A DNA stretch of 64,000 nucleotides from Parasediminibacterium sp051861445 (GTDB lineage Bacteria; Bacteroidota; Bacteroidia; Chitinophagales; Chitinophagaceae): NCBI GenBank assembly GCA_051861445.1, contig JBHYCS010000007.1:62001-126000 (forward strand), given 5' to 3'. Made by a program: the position numbers and the translations under genes. This document shows, in pieces, positions 25,421 through 32,987 of this stretch. Within the stretch, counting starts at the first letter, position 1; each line of letters begins with the position of its first letter. The notes under the pieces were generated by a model. It was not told where the DNA came from and did not search any database. It worked only from the letters and a program-made list of their open reading frames with translations.

Positions 25421-28400
25421 ATGAAATATCTGAACCACAAAGGCACAACGGCACTATGTTTCACTAAGACTTTCTTTGTGTTACTCTGTGTTCTCTGTGT
25501 CTCTGTGGCTAATTCTCAAAAAGCAACAAGCTTCTCCCAATTAGAAAAAGATTTTCTCCATCCACCACAATCAGCAAAGCCTTGGGTGTTTTGGTATTGG
25601 TTGCATGGTGCAGTTTCTAAAGAAGGTATTACAGCCGATTTAGAAGCCATGAAAGAAGTAGGTTTAGGTGGTGCTTATTTAATGTTCATAAAAGATACCA
25701 ACAGTACAAAAGTGGCTTATCAACCACAGGTTACTCAGTTAAGCAAAGAATGGTTTGCTATGGTCAGCTTTGCTATACAAGAAGCCGAACGTTTAAATAT
25801 TCAACTCGGCTTTCATGTAAGTGATGGATTTGCATTGGCTGGCGGTCCTTGGATTACCCCTGAATTAAGTATGCAAAAAATTGTAAGTAGTAAAACTTAT
25901 GTACAATCAGGCAATAAAAATATTCAATTAGCACAACCAGAAACCAATGCTAACTATTACAAAGACTTAGCAGTATTTGCGTATCCTTCAACTTCTGTTA
26001 TCGGGTTTCAAAAAAAGTTGACCGTAAAAGTGAGTTCAAGTTTGGGCAAAGCTCCACAAACTTTAGCTTATATAACTGATAAATCAGAAACCTTTAAAGC
26101 AGATAGCAATTGCTTTATACAATATGAATATCAGCAAGCATATACCATGCGTTCTGTAACTATTTATAGTACCAATAACTATCAAGCATTAAGATTAAAA
26201 GTGCAGTCAAGTAATGATGGAGTTTTGTTTCATGATGTGCAACAACTCATTCCTCCTCGTCATGGTTGGCAAGATAGTGATGAGCCGTACACGTTTTCAA
26301 TTCCAGCAACTACAGCAAAATATTTTCGTTTTGTTTGGGATAAAAAAGAAACTGAACCTGGAGCTGAAAACTTAGATGCAGCCAAATGGAAAGCTAGTTT
26401 AAAAGTAAAGCACATCATACTCAATGATGAACCAGTTGTCGATCATTATGAAGCCAAAAATGGAAGTGTTTGGAGGGTAGCAGCTCCTGCAAATACTTTA
26501 ACCAAAACAGATGCCATTCCTTTGAAAAATATAATTAACCTAACCGGTAAGATAGATAAGAATGGAAAACTTCAATATGAGTTACCCAAAGGCAATTGGA
26601 CGATTGTAAGAATAGGTATTACAACTACAGGTCATAAAAATGAAACTGCAGGTGGTGGCAAAGGTTTAGAGTGTGATAAGTTTAATCCTGTTGCTGTAAA
26701 ATTACAGTTCGATAATTGGTTCAATAAGATTTACAATTCAGTAGATTCCGCAACTGCTAAAGAAGTCATCAAATTATTTCATGTAGATAGTTGGGAATGT
26801 GGTAGTCAAAATTGGACTAATAATTTTCCTGCTGAATTTAAGAAAAGAAGGGGCTACGATTTGTTGCCTTACTTACCTGTAATGGCTGGGGTTCCTATTG
26901 AGTCAACTACAAAGAGTGAACAAGTATTACATGATGTAAGACAAACTATTGCAGAATTAGTGAATGATGTTTTTTATGGCACATTAAAACAATTGGTACA
27001 ACAAAAAGGATTGGCATTTTCTGCTGAAAGTGTTGCTCCAACTATGTTGAGTGATGGGATGCTACACTACAAAAATGTAACCATGCCAATGGGTGAATTT
27101 TGGAATAACAGTCCTACACATGATAAACCCAACGATATGTTAGATGCCATTAGTGCAGCACATGTGTATGGAAAACAAATTGTTCAGGCAGAATCCTTTA
27201 CCACATTAAGAATGAATTTGAACGAACATCCAGGAAATCTTAAAGCATTAGGGGATAGAAATTTTGCTTTAGGTATCAATAAAATGGTATTGCATGTAAT
27301 GATGCATAATCCTTGGATGAATAAACAACCTGGCATAACACTTGATCCCATTGGTTTGTACTATCAACGCAACCAAACTTGGTTTAAGCAAAGTAAGGTT
27401 TGGATAGATTATATAACTCGTTGTCAAGCTATCTTACAACAAGGAAAACCTGTGGTTGACGTAGCAGTGTTTACAGGAGAAGAATTACCTCGTCGTTCGG
27501 TTTTGCCAGATGTATTGGTAAATACTTTACCCGGAATTTTTGGTAAAGAAAGGGTAGAAGCTGAGCAAAAAAGATTGGCCAACATCAATCAACCACTAAG
27601 AAAAATTCCAGATGAAGTAACCCATTCAGCCAATATATATGATGCCAATGATTGGGTTAATCCGTTGAATGGTTATAACTACGATTCATTCAATCCAGAT
27701 GTTTTGATGAACATGAAAGTGATTAATGGAAATGTAATTACCCAAGGTGGTGCAACGTATAAAATATTGGTAATTCCTGCATATACTGCAATGAATCCAA
27801 GCAATAAAATTAGCATTGCTTCTATCAAAAAAATTATTGAGTTGGTGAATGCAGGAGCTACTGTTTTAATTGATTCAGCTTATAAAAAACTATTTGTTCA
27901 AAATGGTGTTGCTTTCAATTTTATTGGAGAGAAAAACATGTTAGCTTCTTCTTTAGGCAAAGGAAAGTTTGTATTAACGCCTTTTGTTGAAGAGAGCTTT
28001 TTAGAACTTAATTTATTGAAAGATGTATCCTTAATAAAAAAACAATCAGAATGTCAGAAATTAGTATTTACGCATCGAAAAAAACATACAACGGATATCT
28101 ATTTTTTATCGAATCAAAGTGCTAGAAAAGAAACATTTACTATTGCTTTTCGAATCACCAATAAATTACCCGAATTATGGCAAACGACTTCTCCTTTAAT
28201 TTCAAAAATTAAGAATTGGTCTGTAAAAAATGGAGCTACAATTGTTACACTTTCTCTAGAGGCATACGAATCTGTATTTGTTGTGTTTAAAGATGCTGCC
28301 TTATTAAATGAGTCTGTACATACTCAAACAGAAAATAAGATTTCAACAACTATTAATTGGAAAAATAGTTGGCAATTGTATTTTGACTCTACACTTGGTG

Positions 28401-28819
28401 GACCTATCAAACCAAACATTACATATGAACTTACCGATTGGGCTGCCAATACTGATTCTAGTATTCGATATTACTCAGGATCAGTGGTTTATAAAAATAG
28501 TTTTGATTTGCAACAATTAAAGACTGTAAAACTATGTGTAGACCATTTGGAAGGATTGGCAACAGTAAAAGTTAATGGAATAGATTGTGGCACTATTTGG
28601 ACAAAGCCTTATCAAATAAATATTAGCAAGGCCATAAAGGTTGGAGAAAACACTATTGAAATAATTGTAACCAATACTTGGAATAATCGGTTAATTGCTG
28701 ATAGTAAATTGCCTCAACAAAAAAGAATTACATACACCATGCATCCATTTAATTGGAGTAATAAAAAATTGCAATCATCAGGAATTATAGGAGATATAAA
28801 AATTTCGATTACTCAATAA
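25421..28819 (+). CDS. GH106 alpha-L-rhamnosidase-like enzyme, secreted
   Basis: Exported enzyme of 1132 residues related to GH106. The signal peptide has n-region NHKGTTALCFTK and core TFFVLLCVLCVSVA, both read from one hairpin repeat. The GH106 start is clear: FLHPPQSAKPWVFWYWLHG (about 46-64) and SKEGITADLEAMKEVGLGG (about 67-85), then the TIM-barrel region with ERLNIQLGFHVSDGFALAGG (about 126-145), VDSWECGSQNWTNNFPAEF (about 457-475; acidic residues are candidate catalytic or calcium ligands) and AESVAPTMLSDGML. A C-terminal galactose-binding-like jelly-roll (about 1040-1132, VKVNGIDCGTIWTKPYQINI) follows. Known members release alpha-L-rhamnose from pectic side chains. It is the last gene of the island, followed by a repeat-bearing spacer. 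Confidence 0.85.
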   Translation: MKYLNHKGTTALCFTKTFFVLLCVLCVSVANSQKATSFSQLEKDFLHPPQSAKPWVFWYWLHGAVSKEGITADLEAMKEVGLGGAYLMFIKDTNSTKVAYQPQVTQLSKEWFAMVSFAIQEAERLNIQLGFHVSDGFALAGGPWITPELSMQKIVSSKTYVQSGNKNIQLAQPETNANYYKDLAVFAYPSTSVIGFQKKLTVKVSSSLGKAPQTLAYITDKSETFKADSNCFIQYEYQQAYTMRSVTIYSTNNYQALRLKVQSSNDGVLFHDVQQLIPPRHGWQDSDEPYTFSIPATTAKYFRFVWDKKETEPGAENLDAAKWKASLKVKHIILNDEPVVDHYEAKNGSVWRVAAPANTLTKTDAIPLKNIINLTGKIDKNGKLQYELPKGNWTIVRIGITTTGHKNETAGGGKGLECDKFNPVAVKLQFDNWFNKIYNSVDSATAKEVIKLFHVDSWECGSQNWTNNFPAEFKKRRGYDLLPYLPVMAGVPIESTTKSEQVLHDVRQTIAELVNDVFYGTLKQLVQQKGLAFSAESVAPTMLSDGMLHYKNVTMPMGEFWNNSPTHDKPNDMLDAISAAHVYGKQIVQAESFTTLRMNLNEHPGNLKALGDRNFALGINKMVLHVMMHNPWMNKQPGITLDPIGLYYQRNQTWFKQSKVWIDYITRCQAILQQGKPVVDVAVFTGEELPRRSVLPDVLVNTLPGIFGKERVEAEQKRLANINQPLRKIPDEVTHSANIYDANDWVNPLNGYNYDSFNPDVLMNMKVINGNVITQGGATYKILVIPAYTAMNPSNKISIASIKKIIELVNAGATVLIDSAYKKLFVQNGVAFNFIGEKNMLASSLGKGKFVLTPFVEESFLELNLLKDVSLIKKQSECQKLVFTHRKKHTTDIYFLSNQSARKETFTIAFRITNKLPELWQTTSPLISKIKNWSVKNGATIVTLSLEAYESVFVVFKDAALLNESVHTQTENKISTTINWKNSWQLYFDSTLGGPIKPNITYELTDWAANTDSSIRYYSGSVVYKNSFDLQQLKTVKLCVDHLEGLATVKVNGIDCGTIWTKPYQINISKAIKVGENTIEIIVTNTWNNRLIADSKLPQQKRITYTMHPFNWSNKKLQSSGIIGDIKISITQ

Positions 28820-28868
28820 TTGTATTTTTTGGAAAATGTTCCATAGAATTACTACTGTACAAGATTGT

Positions 28869-28899
28869 CCTTCGCAATTTTTGCTCAGGATAAACTCAC
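28869..28899 (+). repeat. degenerate TTCGACAAGCTCAGGATAAAC element
   Basis: CCTTCGCAATTTTTGCTCAG followed by GATAAACTCACC resembles the copies at 1797 and 6103, with a divergent centre. It marks the right-hand limit of the repeat-rich island. Confidence 0.5.
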
Positions 28900-28934
28900 C
28901 ACAGCAGCTGAAAGCAGTGCTACATTTGATTTCA

Positions 28935-28963
28935 TAAAAAAAGCCCCAATAAAATTGGAGCTT
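28935..28963 (-). terminator. Rho-independent terminator of the tRNA-Met gene
   Basis: AAGCCCCAAT-AAA-ATTGGAGCTT forms a stem with one mismatch. On the minus strand it is followed by a run of seven T (the A-run at 28935-28942), a few bases past the 3' end of the tRNA. Confidence 0.75.
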
Positions 28964-28965
28964 CG

Positions 28966-29039
28966 TAGCGAAATCGGGATTTGAACCCGAGACCTCAGGG
29001 TTATGAATCCTGTGCTCTAACCAACTGAGCTATCTCGCC
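28966..29039 (-). tRNA. tRNA-Met (anticodon CAT)
   Basis: Read on the minus strand, a 74-nt cloverleaf: acceptor GGCGAGA pairing with TTTCGCT (two G-T wobbles) and discriminator A; D arm GCTCAGTTGGTTAGAGC; anticodon arm CAGGATTCATAACCCTG with loop TTCATAA, hence CAT; T arm TCGGGTTCAAATCCCGA. CCA is not encoded. CAT tRNAs may be elongator Met, initiator, or Ile with modified C34. The A-T/G-rich acceptor and lack of the initiator GGG/CCC anticodon stem argue against initiator. Confidence 0.93.
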
Positions 29040-29050
29040 ATTTTGGGCTG

Positions 29051-29058
29051 CAAATATA
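29051..29058 (-). promoter_or_regulatory. -7 box TATATTTG of the tRNA promoter
   Basis: A perfect match to the Bacteroidota TAnnTTTG box on the minus strand, ending 11 bases before the tRNA 5' end, which is the expected place for a stable-RNA promoter. No convincing -33 TTG at the usual spacing is seen. Confidence 0.6.
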
Positions 29059-29098
29059 GTAGGTTTTTTTAAAAAGCCATGTTTAGTTCAAAAAATAT

Positions 29099-29524
29099 TT
29101 AACTACTATGGTCAGCTACAATAACCCATTTGCCATTTATTTTTCTAAGTAACAGGGTATAATGTCCACTAATGTCTCCAACAGTTCTTTTTAAATGCCA
29201 TTTTCCTACTACAAAATAATATTCTACAGATAGTTTTTGCATACTAATAATGGTAGATGTAAATTTTCCCATATAACTAGTATCAGGGTATCCTTTTTTA
29301 TAGTTTTCTAAAGTGGTGTTATAGCCATATTTTGGTCCGCTTTTGCCAATAAACAAAAGGCTATCACTTTGCCAGTAGCCATTCATAAAAGCATTTAAGT
29401 TGCCGCTATTCCAAGCGTTTTCTTGTTGTTTTAGCATTTGTTTTATGGCTAATTCATCTTTATTCTGGGCAAAAGTGTATGTGCAAACAATTACTACAAT
29501 TGCTGTTAACCAAGCTTTTTTCAT
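29099..29524 (-). CDS. secreted NTF2-like / DUF4440 family protein
   Basis: Small exported protein of 141 residues. The signal peptide MKKAWLTAIVVIVCTYTFAQ is followed by an NTF2-like alpha+beta fold of the DUF4440/SnoaL type: IKQMLKQQENAWNSGNLNAF (about 28-47), FMNGYWQSDSLLFIGKSGP, YFVVGKWHLKRTVGDISGHY (about 102-121) and WVIVADHSS at the end. Such proteins are often ligand-binding or of unknown function; no catalytic residue can be named. It is divergent from the AlkA-type gene at 29605, with 80 bp between the start codons. Confidence 0.8.
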   Translation of the reverse strand: MKKAWLTAIVVIVCTYTFAQNKDELAIKQMLKQQENAWNSGNLNAFMNGYWQSDSLLFIGKSGPKYGYNTTLENYKKGYPDTSYMGKFTSTIISMQKLSVEYYFVVGKWHLKRTVGDISGHYTLLLRKINGKWVIVADHSS

Positions 29525-29604
29525 GTGTACAATATTTATTTAAATATACAGACATTCATTGCTATTGCAGCATGTACTTACCTGTAATTGATTATCTTTC
29601 ATTT

Positions 29605-30207
29605 ATGAATTATAAAACTCATTTGAAAAAAGATAAGCAATTAGCTGCCATTCTGCCGAACGAAAATTTTACACTTACGCTACAAAAAAATATTCCGCTT
29701 CGTTTAATGGCAAGTATTATGAGTCAACAATTAAGCACCAAAGTTGCTGCAGTTATTTATAATAGATTTATAGAAATTTATAAAGGAAAAGAACCAAAAC
29801 CTCAACAAGTTTTAGACACCGATTTTGAAGTGCTAAGGGCAATTGGGTTGAGTAATAATAAAGTACGTTATATTCAAAATGTTGCAGCCTTTTGTTTAGA
29901 ACATTCAATTACCGATAAAAAATTAGCAGCTTTAGAAAATGAGGCAATTATTGATTTGCTTACTCAAATAAAAGGTGTTGGCAAATGGACAGTTGAAATG
30001 TTGCTGATGTTTAGTTTAGGAAGAGAAGATGTTTTTGCTGTAGACGATTTAGGTATTCAACAGGCAATGATTAAACTATATAATTTAGATACAAGCAATA
30101 AAAAAGAAATGCAAGCTGCCATGATGGCGATTGCAAATAAATGGAAGCCTTACAGAACGTATGCTTGTTTGCATTTATGGAAATGGAAAGATGCTGTTGC
30201 CAATTAA
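29605..30207 (+). CDS. DNA-3-methyladenine glycosylase (AlkA/HhH-GPD family)
   Basis: Base-excision repair glycosylase of 200 residues, removing alkylated purines from DNA. The helix-hairpin-helix LTQIKGVGKWTVEMLLMFSL (about 119-138) is followed by VFAVDDLGIQQAM (about 142-154), where the second Asp is the conserved catalytic Asp of HhH-GPD enzymes. The N-terminal LRLMASIMSQQLSTKVA is also typical. The frame stays open upstream to 29479, but that would overlap the opposite gene and give a non-homologous leader. I choose the ATG at 29605, 4 bases after TATCTTTC, a near-consensus -7 box. dinB follows 29 bp downstream, giving a small DNA-repair pair. Confidence 0.88.
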   Translation: MNYKTHLKKDKQLAAILPNENFTLTLQKNIPLRLMASIMSQQLSTKVAAVIYNRFIEIYKGKEPKPQQVLDTDFEVLRAIGLSNNKVRYIQNVAAFCLEHSITDKKLAALENEAIIDLLTQIKGVGKWTVEMLLMFSLGREDVFAVDDLGIQQAMIKLYNLDTSNKKEMQAAMMAIANKWKPYRTYACLHLWKWKDAVAN

Positions 30208-30236
30208 TTTTGTTGAAATTTTAGTATTCTTTGTAA

Positions 30237-31424
30237 ATGGAACCACAACGTTATATTGCTCATTTAGATTTAGACAGCTTTTTTGTTAGCGTTGAAATGC
30301 TGAATAATCCTTCCTTAAAAGGAAAAGCGGTAATTGTTGGTGGTTCAGCAGATAGAGGTGTAGTTACTACTTGTAGTTATGAGGCTAGAAAATTTGGTGT
30401 ACGTAGTGCAATGCCTATGAAAAAAGCCATGCAGCTTTGTCCTCATGCAATTTTGGTAAGAGGCACTAGAAGTGAATATAGTAGATACTCAAGATGGGTA
30501 ACAGAAATTATTGCTGCAAAAGCTCCATTGTTTGAAAAAGCAAGTATTGATGAATTTTATATTGACTTAACAGGAATGGATAAATTCTTTAATCCATATC
30601 AATGGACAATTGATTTACGTAATGAAATAATGGAGAAAACCCAACTGCCTATTTCTTTTGGATTGGCTAGCAATAAAATGGTGGCTAAAATTGCTACCGA
30701 TGAGGCAAAACCCAATGGTTATATGTTTATTGAACCTGGCATGGAAAAGGCTTTTTTAGCACCCTTGCCTGTAAATAAATTTTCAGGTGTTGGCGAACAA
30801 ACCTACATCGCTTTAAAAGAAATGGGCATTTATCATATTGGCGATATTTTAAAACATCCTATTGAACAGTTGGAAAAAAAGTTGGGAAAATGGGGGGTAG
30901 ATTTATACTCAAAAGCACAAGGTATTCATTATGGTATTGTACAGCCTTATCATGAAGCAAAATCTATTTCTACAGAAAATACATTTGAAGAAAATAAAAC
31001 CGATATAGATTTTTTATTGAGTGAATTGGTGAGAATGACGGAGAAAGTTGCTTTTGAACTACGAAAAGAAGAGAAATTAACCGGTTGTATTGCCGTAAAA
31101 ATTCGATATCCGAATTTTGAAACCACATCTAAACAAGTAGCAATTAGTTATACGTTTAGCGATGATGAATTGATACCTATTGCAATAAAACTTTTTCATG
31201 AATTGTATCGAAAAAAACAGCCTATTCGATTGTTAGGTGTTCGTTTAAGTGAATTAACTAGTCATGTATTGCAAACAAGTTTATTTGATAATACAGAAAA
31301 GAAAACCAATTTGTATAAAGCTATCGATGATGTAAAAGTAAAGTTTGGAAAATCAGCTTTGCAAAAAGCAAGAACCATAAGAACAGAAAACAAAAAAGAC
31401 CATTCTTCTACCAATGAAGAATAG
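30237..31424 (+). CDS. dinB: DNA polymerase IV (Y-family translesion polymerase)
   Basis: Error-prone Y-family polymerase of 395 residues that copies past damaged bases. Catalytic acidic residues are visible in IAHLDLDSFFVSVE (palm, about 7-20) and SIDEFYIDLTG (about 103-113, the Asp-Glu pair). CSYEARKFGVRSAMPMKKA is the fingers block. The thumb HhH (KFSGVGEQTYIALKEMGIYH) and little-finger domain (KSISTENTFEENKTDIDF) follow. There is no clear beta-clamp motif beyond QTSLFD near the C-terminus, which fits the clamp-binding consensus QxxLF. It lies just after the AlkA-type gene. Its last codons overlap a hairpin that probably terminates gltX on the other strand. Confidence 0.93.
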   Translation: MEPQRYIAHLDLDSFFVSVEMLNNPSLKGKAVIVGGSADRGVVTTCSYEARKFGVRSAMPMKKAMQLCPHAILVRGTRSEYSRYSRWVTEIIAAKAPLFEKASIDEFYIDLTGMDKFFNPYQWTIDLRNEIMEKTQLPISFGLASNKMVAKIATDEAKPNGYMFIEPGMEKAFLAPLPVNKFSGVGEQTYIALKEMGIYHIGDILKHPIEQLEKKLGKWGVDLYSKAQGIHYGIVQPYHEAKSISTENTFEENKTDIDFLLSELVRMTEKVAFELRKEEKLTGCIAVKIRYPNFETTSKQVAISYTFSDDELIPIAIKLFHELYRKKQPIRLLGVRLSELTSHVLQTSLFDNTEKKTNLYKAIDDVKVKFGKSALQKARTIRTENKKDHSSTNEE

Positions 31425-31430
31425 TCTTTT
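31390..31430 (-). terminator. terminator for gltX, overlapping the dinB 3' end
   Basis: AAAAGAC-c-ATTCTTC, loop TACCAAT, GAAGAAT-a-GTCTTTT: a 14-bp stem with one mismatch. On the minus strand the stem is followed by TTTTTTG. It spans the last codons and stop of dinB (stop at 31424). Confidence 0.6.
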
Positions 31431-31454
31431 AAGAATTTATAAAATACTTTTAGA

Positions 31455-32972
31455 TTAAGCAGTTAATAATTGTAAACAGTGTTTTATTCTCTTGGCTGTT
31501 TCTGAAATGCCAATCATACTTGCAATTTCAAAAACACCTGGTCCAAATTTTCCACCTACCAACATTACTCTAAATGGTAACATGAGTTCCCCTGCTTTTA
31601 AGCCATGTGTGTTCGCTAATTCTTTAAATGTGCTTTCTAAAGTTACAGCATCTTTATTATCTACACCTTCAAAAGCAGCAATTAGTTCAGTGAAAAATGT
31701 TTTCTTTTTTTCATCCCATTTTGGTTGAATGGCAGCAGTATCAATGGTTGTTGGTGCTACAAAGAAAAAACTAGCTTGAGTAACAAAATCGTTTAAAAGT
31801 GTACATCTATCTTTAACAAGGGTAAGCACTTTCTCAAAAAATATATCGTCTGAAATGGTTATTTTTTCTGCTTCAAATAATGTTTTTACTTGAGTTGAAT
31901 AATGTGCAACTGGTGTTTGTTTAATCCATTCATGGTTGTACCATTTTGCTTTTTCATAGTCAAATTTGGCACCGCCTTTATGCACTTTTTCCATGCTAAA
32001 GCGTTCTATTAATTCATCCATCGAAAAAATTTCTTGTCCACTTCCATCGTTCCAACCTAAAGCCGCAAGCATATTTACAAAAGCTTCAGGTAAAAAACCT
32101 CTTTCTCTAAAACCTGTAGTTTGTTCGTTTGTTCTTGGGTCTTTCCAATCCATTGCAAATACCGGAAATCCAAGTCTTTCACCGTCTCTTTTGCTTAGTT
32201 TTCCATTACCATCAGGTTTTAAAATCAGCGGTAAATGAGCCCATTGAGGCATGTTTTCTAAGCCAAATAAATATTTCCAAAGTAGAATGTGTACAGGAGC
32301 ACTTGGCAGCCATTCTTCCCCTCTAAATGCATGCGATATTTGCATTAAAAAATCGTCTACAACAACTGCTAAATGATAGGTAGGCATACCATCTGCTTTT
32401 AATAAAACCTTATCATCAACTTGGTTAGTATTAAAATGCACATCACCTCTAATCATATCTGTAAAATGTACATCTTCATTTTCTGGTAACTGAATACGAA
32501 TTACATGTGGTGCATTGTTTTGTAATAAATTCTCTACTTCTTCTGCAGTTAGCGTTAACGAATTTTTCATTTGCAATCTTGTTTGATTGCTGTATTGAAA
32601 ATTGGCTTTTTCCTTTCGTTTTGCATCTAATTCTTCTGCAGTGTCAAATGCATAATATGCTTTTCCTTGTTCTATTAATTGAGTAGCATATTGTTTGTAT
32701 AAATGCTTTCTTTCACTTTGCTTATAAGGGGCAAAAGGTCCACCAATTAATGGGCTCTCATTGGGTTCAATGCCACACCATTTCAAGGTTTCATAAATAT
32801 AATTTTCAGCTCCTTCAACAAATCTTGTTTGGTCTGTATCTTCAATTCTTACAATAAAATCGCCACCATATTTTTTGGCAAAAAGATAATTAAACAAAAC
32901 AGTTCTTATTCCACCTAAATGCAAACCACCTGTTGGTGACGGAGCAAAACGTACACGTACTTTTTTAGTCAT
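31455..32972 (-). CDS. gltX: glutamyl-tRNA synthetase
   Basis: Cytoplasmic class I aminoacyl-tRNA synthetase of 505 residues that charges tRNA-Glu; its product also feeds the tetrapyrrole pathway started by hemA at the right end of the window. The HIGH-type signature is RFAPSPTGGLHLGGIRTVLF (about 8-27) and the KMSKS-type loop is GKLSKRDGERLGFPVFA (about 251-267). IEDTDQTRFVEGAE and AFRGEEWLPSAPVH are further family blocks. Length and motifs are complete. The gene is 15 bp downstream of the M23 peptidase gene on the same strand, so the two may share a transcript. Confidence 0.96.
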   Translation of the reverse strand: MTKKVRVRFAPSPTGGLHLGGIRTVLFNYLFAKKYGGDFIVRIEDTDQTRFVEGAENYIYETLKWCGIEPNESPLIGGPFAPYKQSERKHLYKQYATQLIEQGKAYYAFDTAEELDAKRKEKANFQYSNQTRLQMKNSLTLTAEEVENLLQNNAPHVIRIQLPENEDVHFTDMIRGDVHFNTNQVDDKVLLKADGMPTYHLAVVVDDFLMQISHAFRGEEWLPSAPVHILLWKYLFGLENMPQWAHLPLILKPDGNGKLSKRDGERLGFPVFAMDWKDPRTNEQTTGFRERGFLPEAFVNMLAALGWNDGSGQEIFSMDELIERFSMEKVHKGGAKFDYEKAKWYNHEWIKQTPVAHYSTQVKTLFEAEKITISDDIFFEKVLTLVKDRCTLLNDFVTQASFFFVAPTTIDTAAIQPKWDEKKKTFFTELIAAFEGVDNKDAVTLESTFKELANTHGLKAGELMLPFRVMLVGGKFGPGVFEIASMIGISETAKRIKHCLQLLTA

Positions 32973-32987
32973 ATTATTACATTCTAT

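Larger units (their letters stand above)
25147..25518 (+). repeat. degenerate tandem duplication of about 204-212 bp across the GH2/GH106 junction
   Basis: Unit 1 starts AAAAGATTATCGGTATAG (25147) in the GH2 C-terminus and runs through the orphan signal peptide. Unit 2 starts AAAAGATTATTTGTATAG (25351) and runs through the GH106 signal peptide. Both contain AAATGAAAA and an ATG followed by ATCTGAACCACAAAGGCAC. In unit 2 the segment before the GH106 ATG is a decayed copy of the last GH2 codons: KDYLYSS in place of KDYRYSF. Confidence 0.65.

Noticed and set aside
17331..25510. CRISPR array suggested by repeated CACAAAG units
   Set aside because: Units are inverted and irregularly spaced, with no equal-length spacers and no cas genes.
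1..28819. Ulvan or gum-arabic utilisation locus
   Set aside because: No sulfatase or ulvan lyase is present, and no clear GH145 or PL27 gene; rhamnosidases alone do not show these substrates.
29479..29604. N-terminal extension of the AlkA-type glycosylase
   Set aside because: It overlaps the start of the opposite NTF2-like gene, is unlike the family, and a -7-like box lies just before the ATG at 29605.
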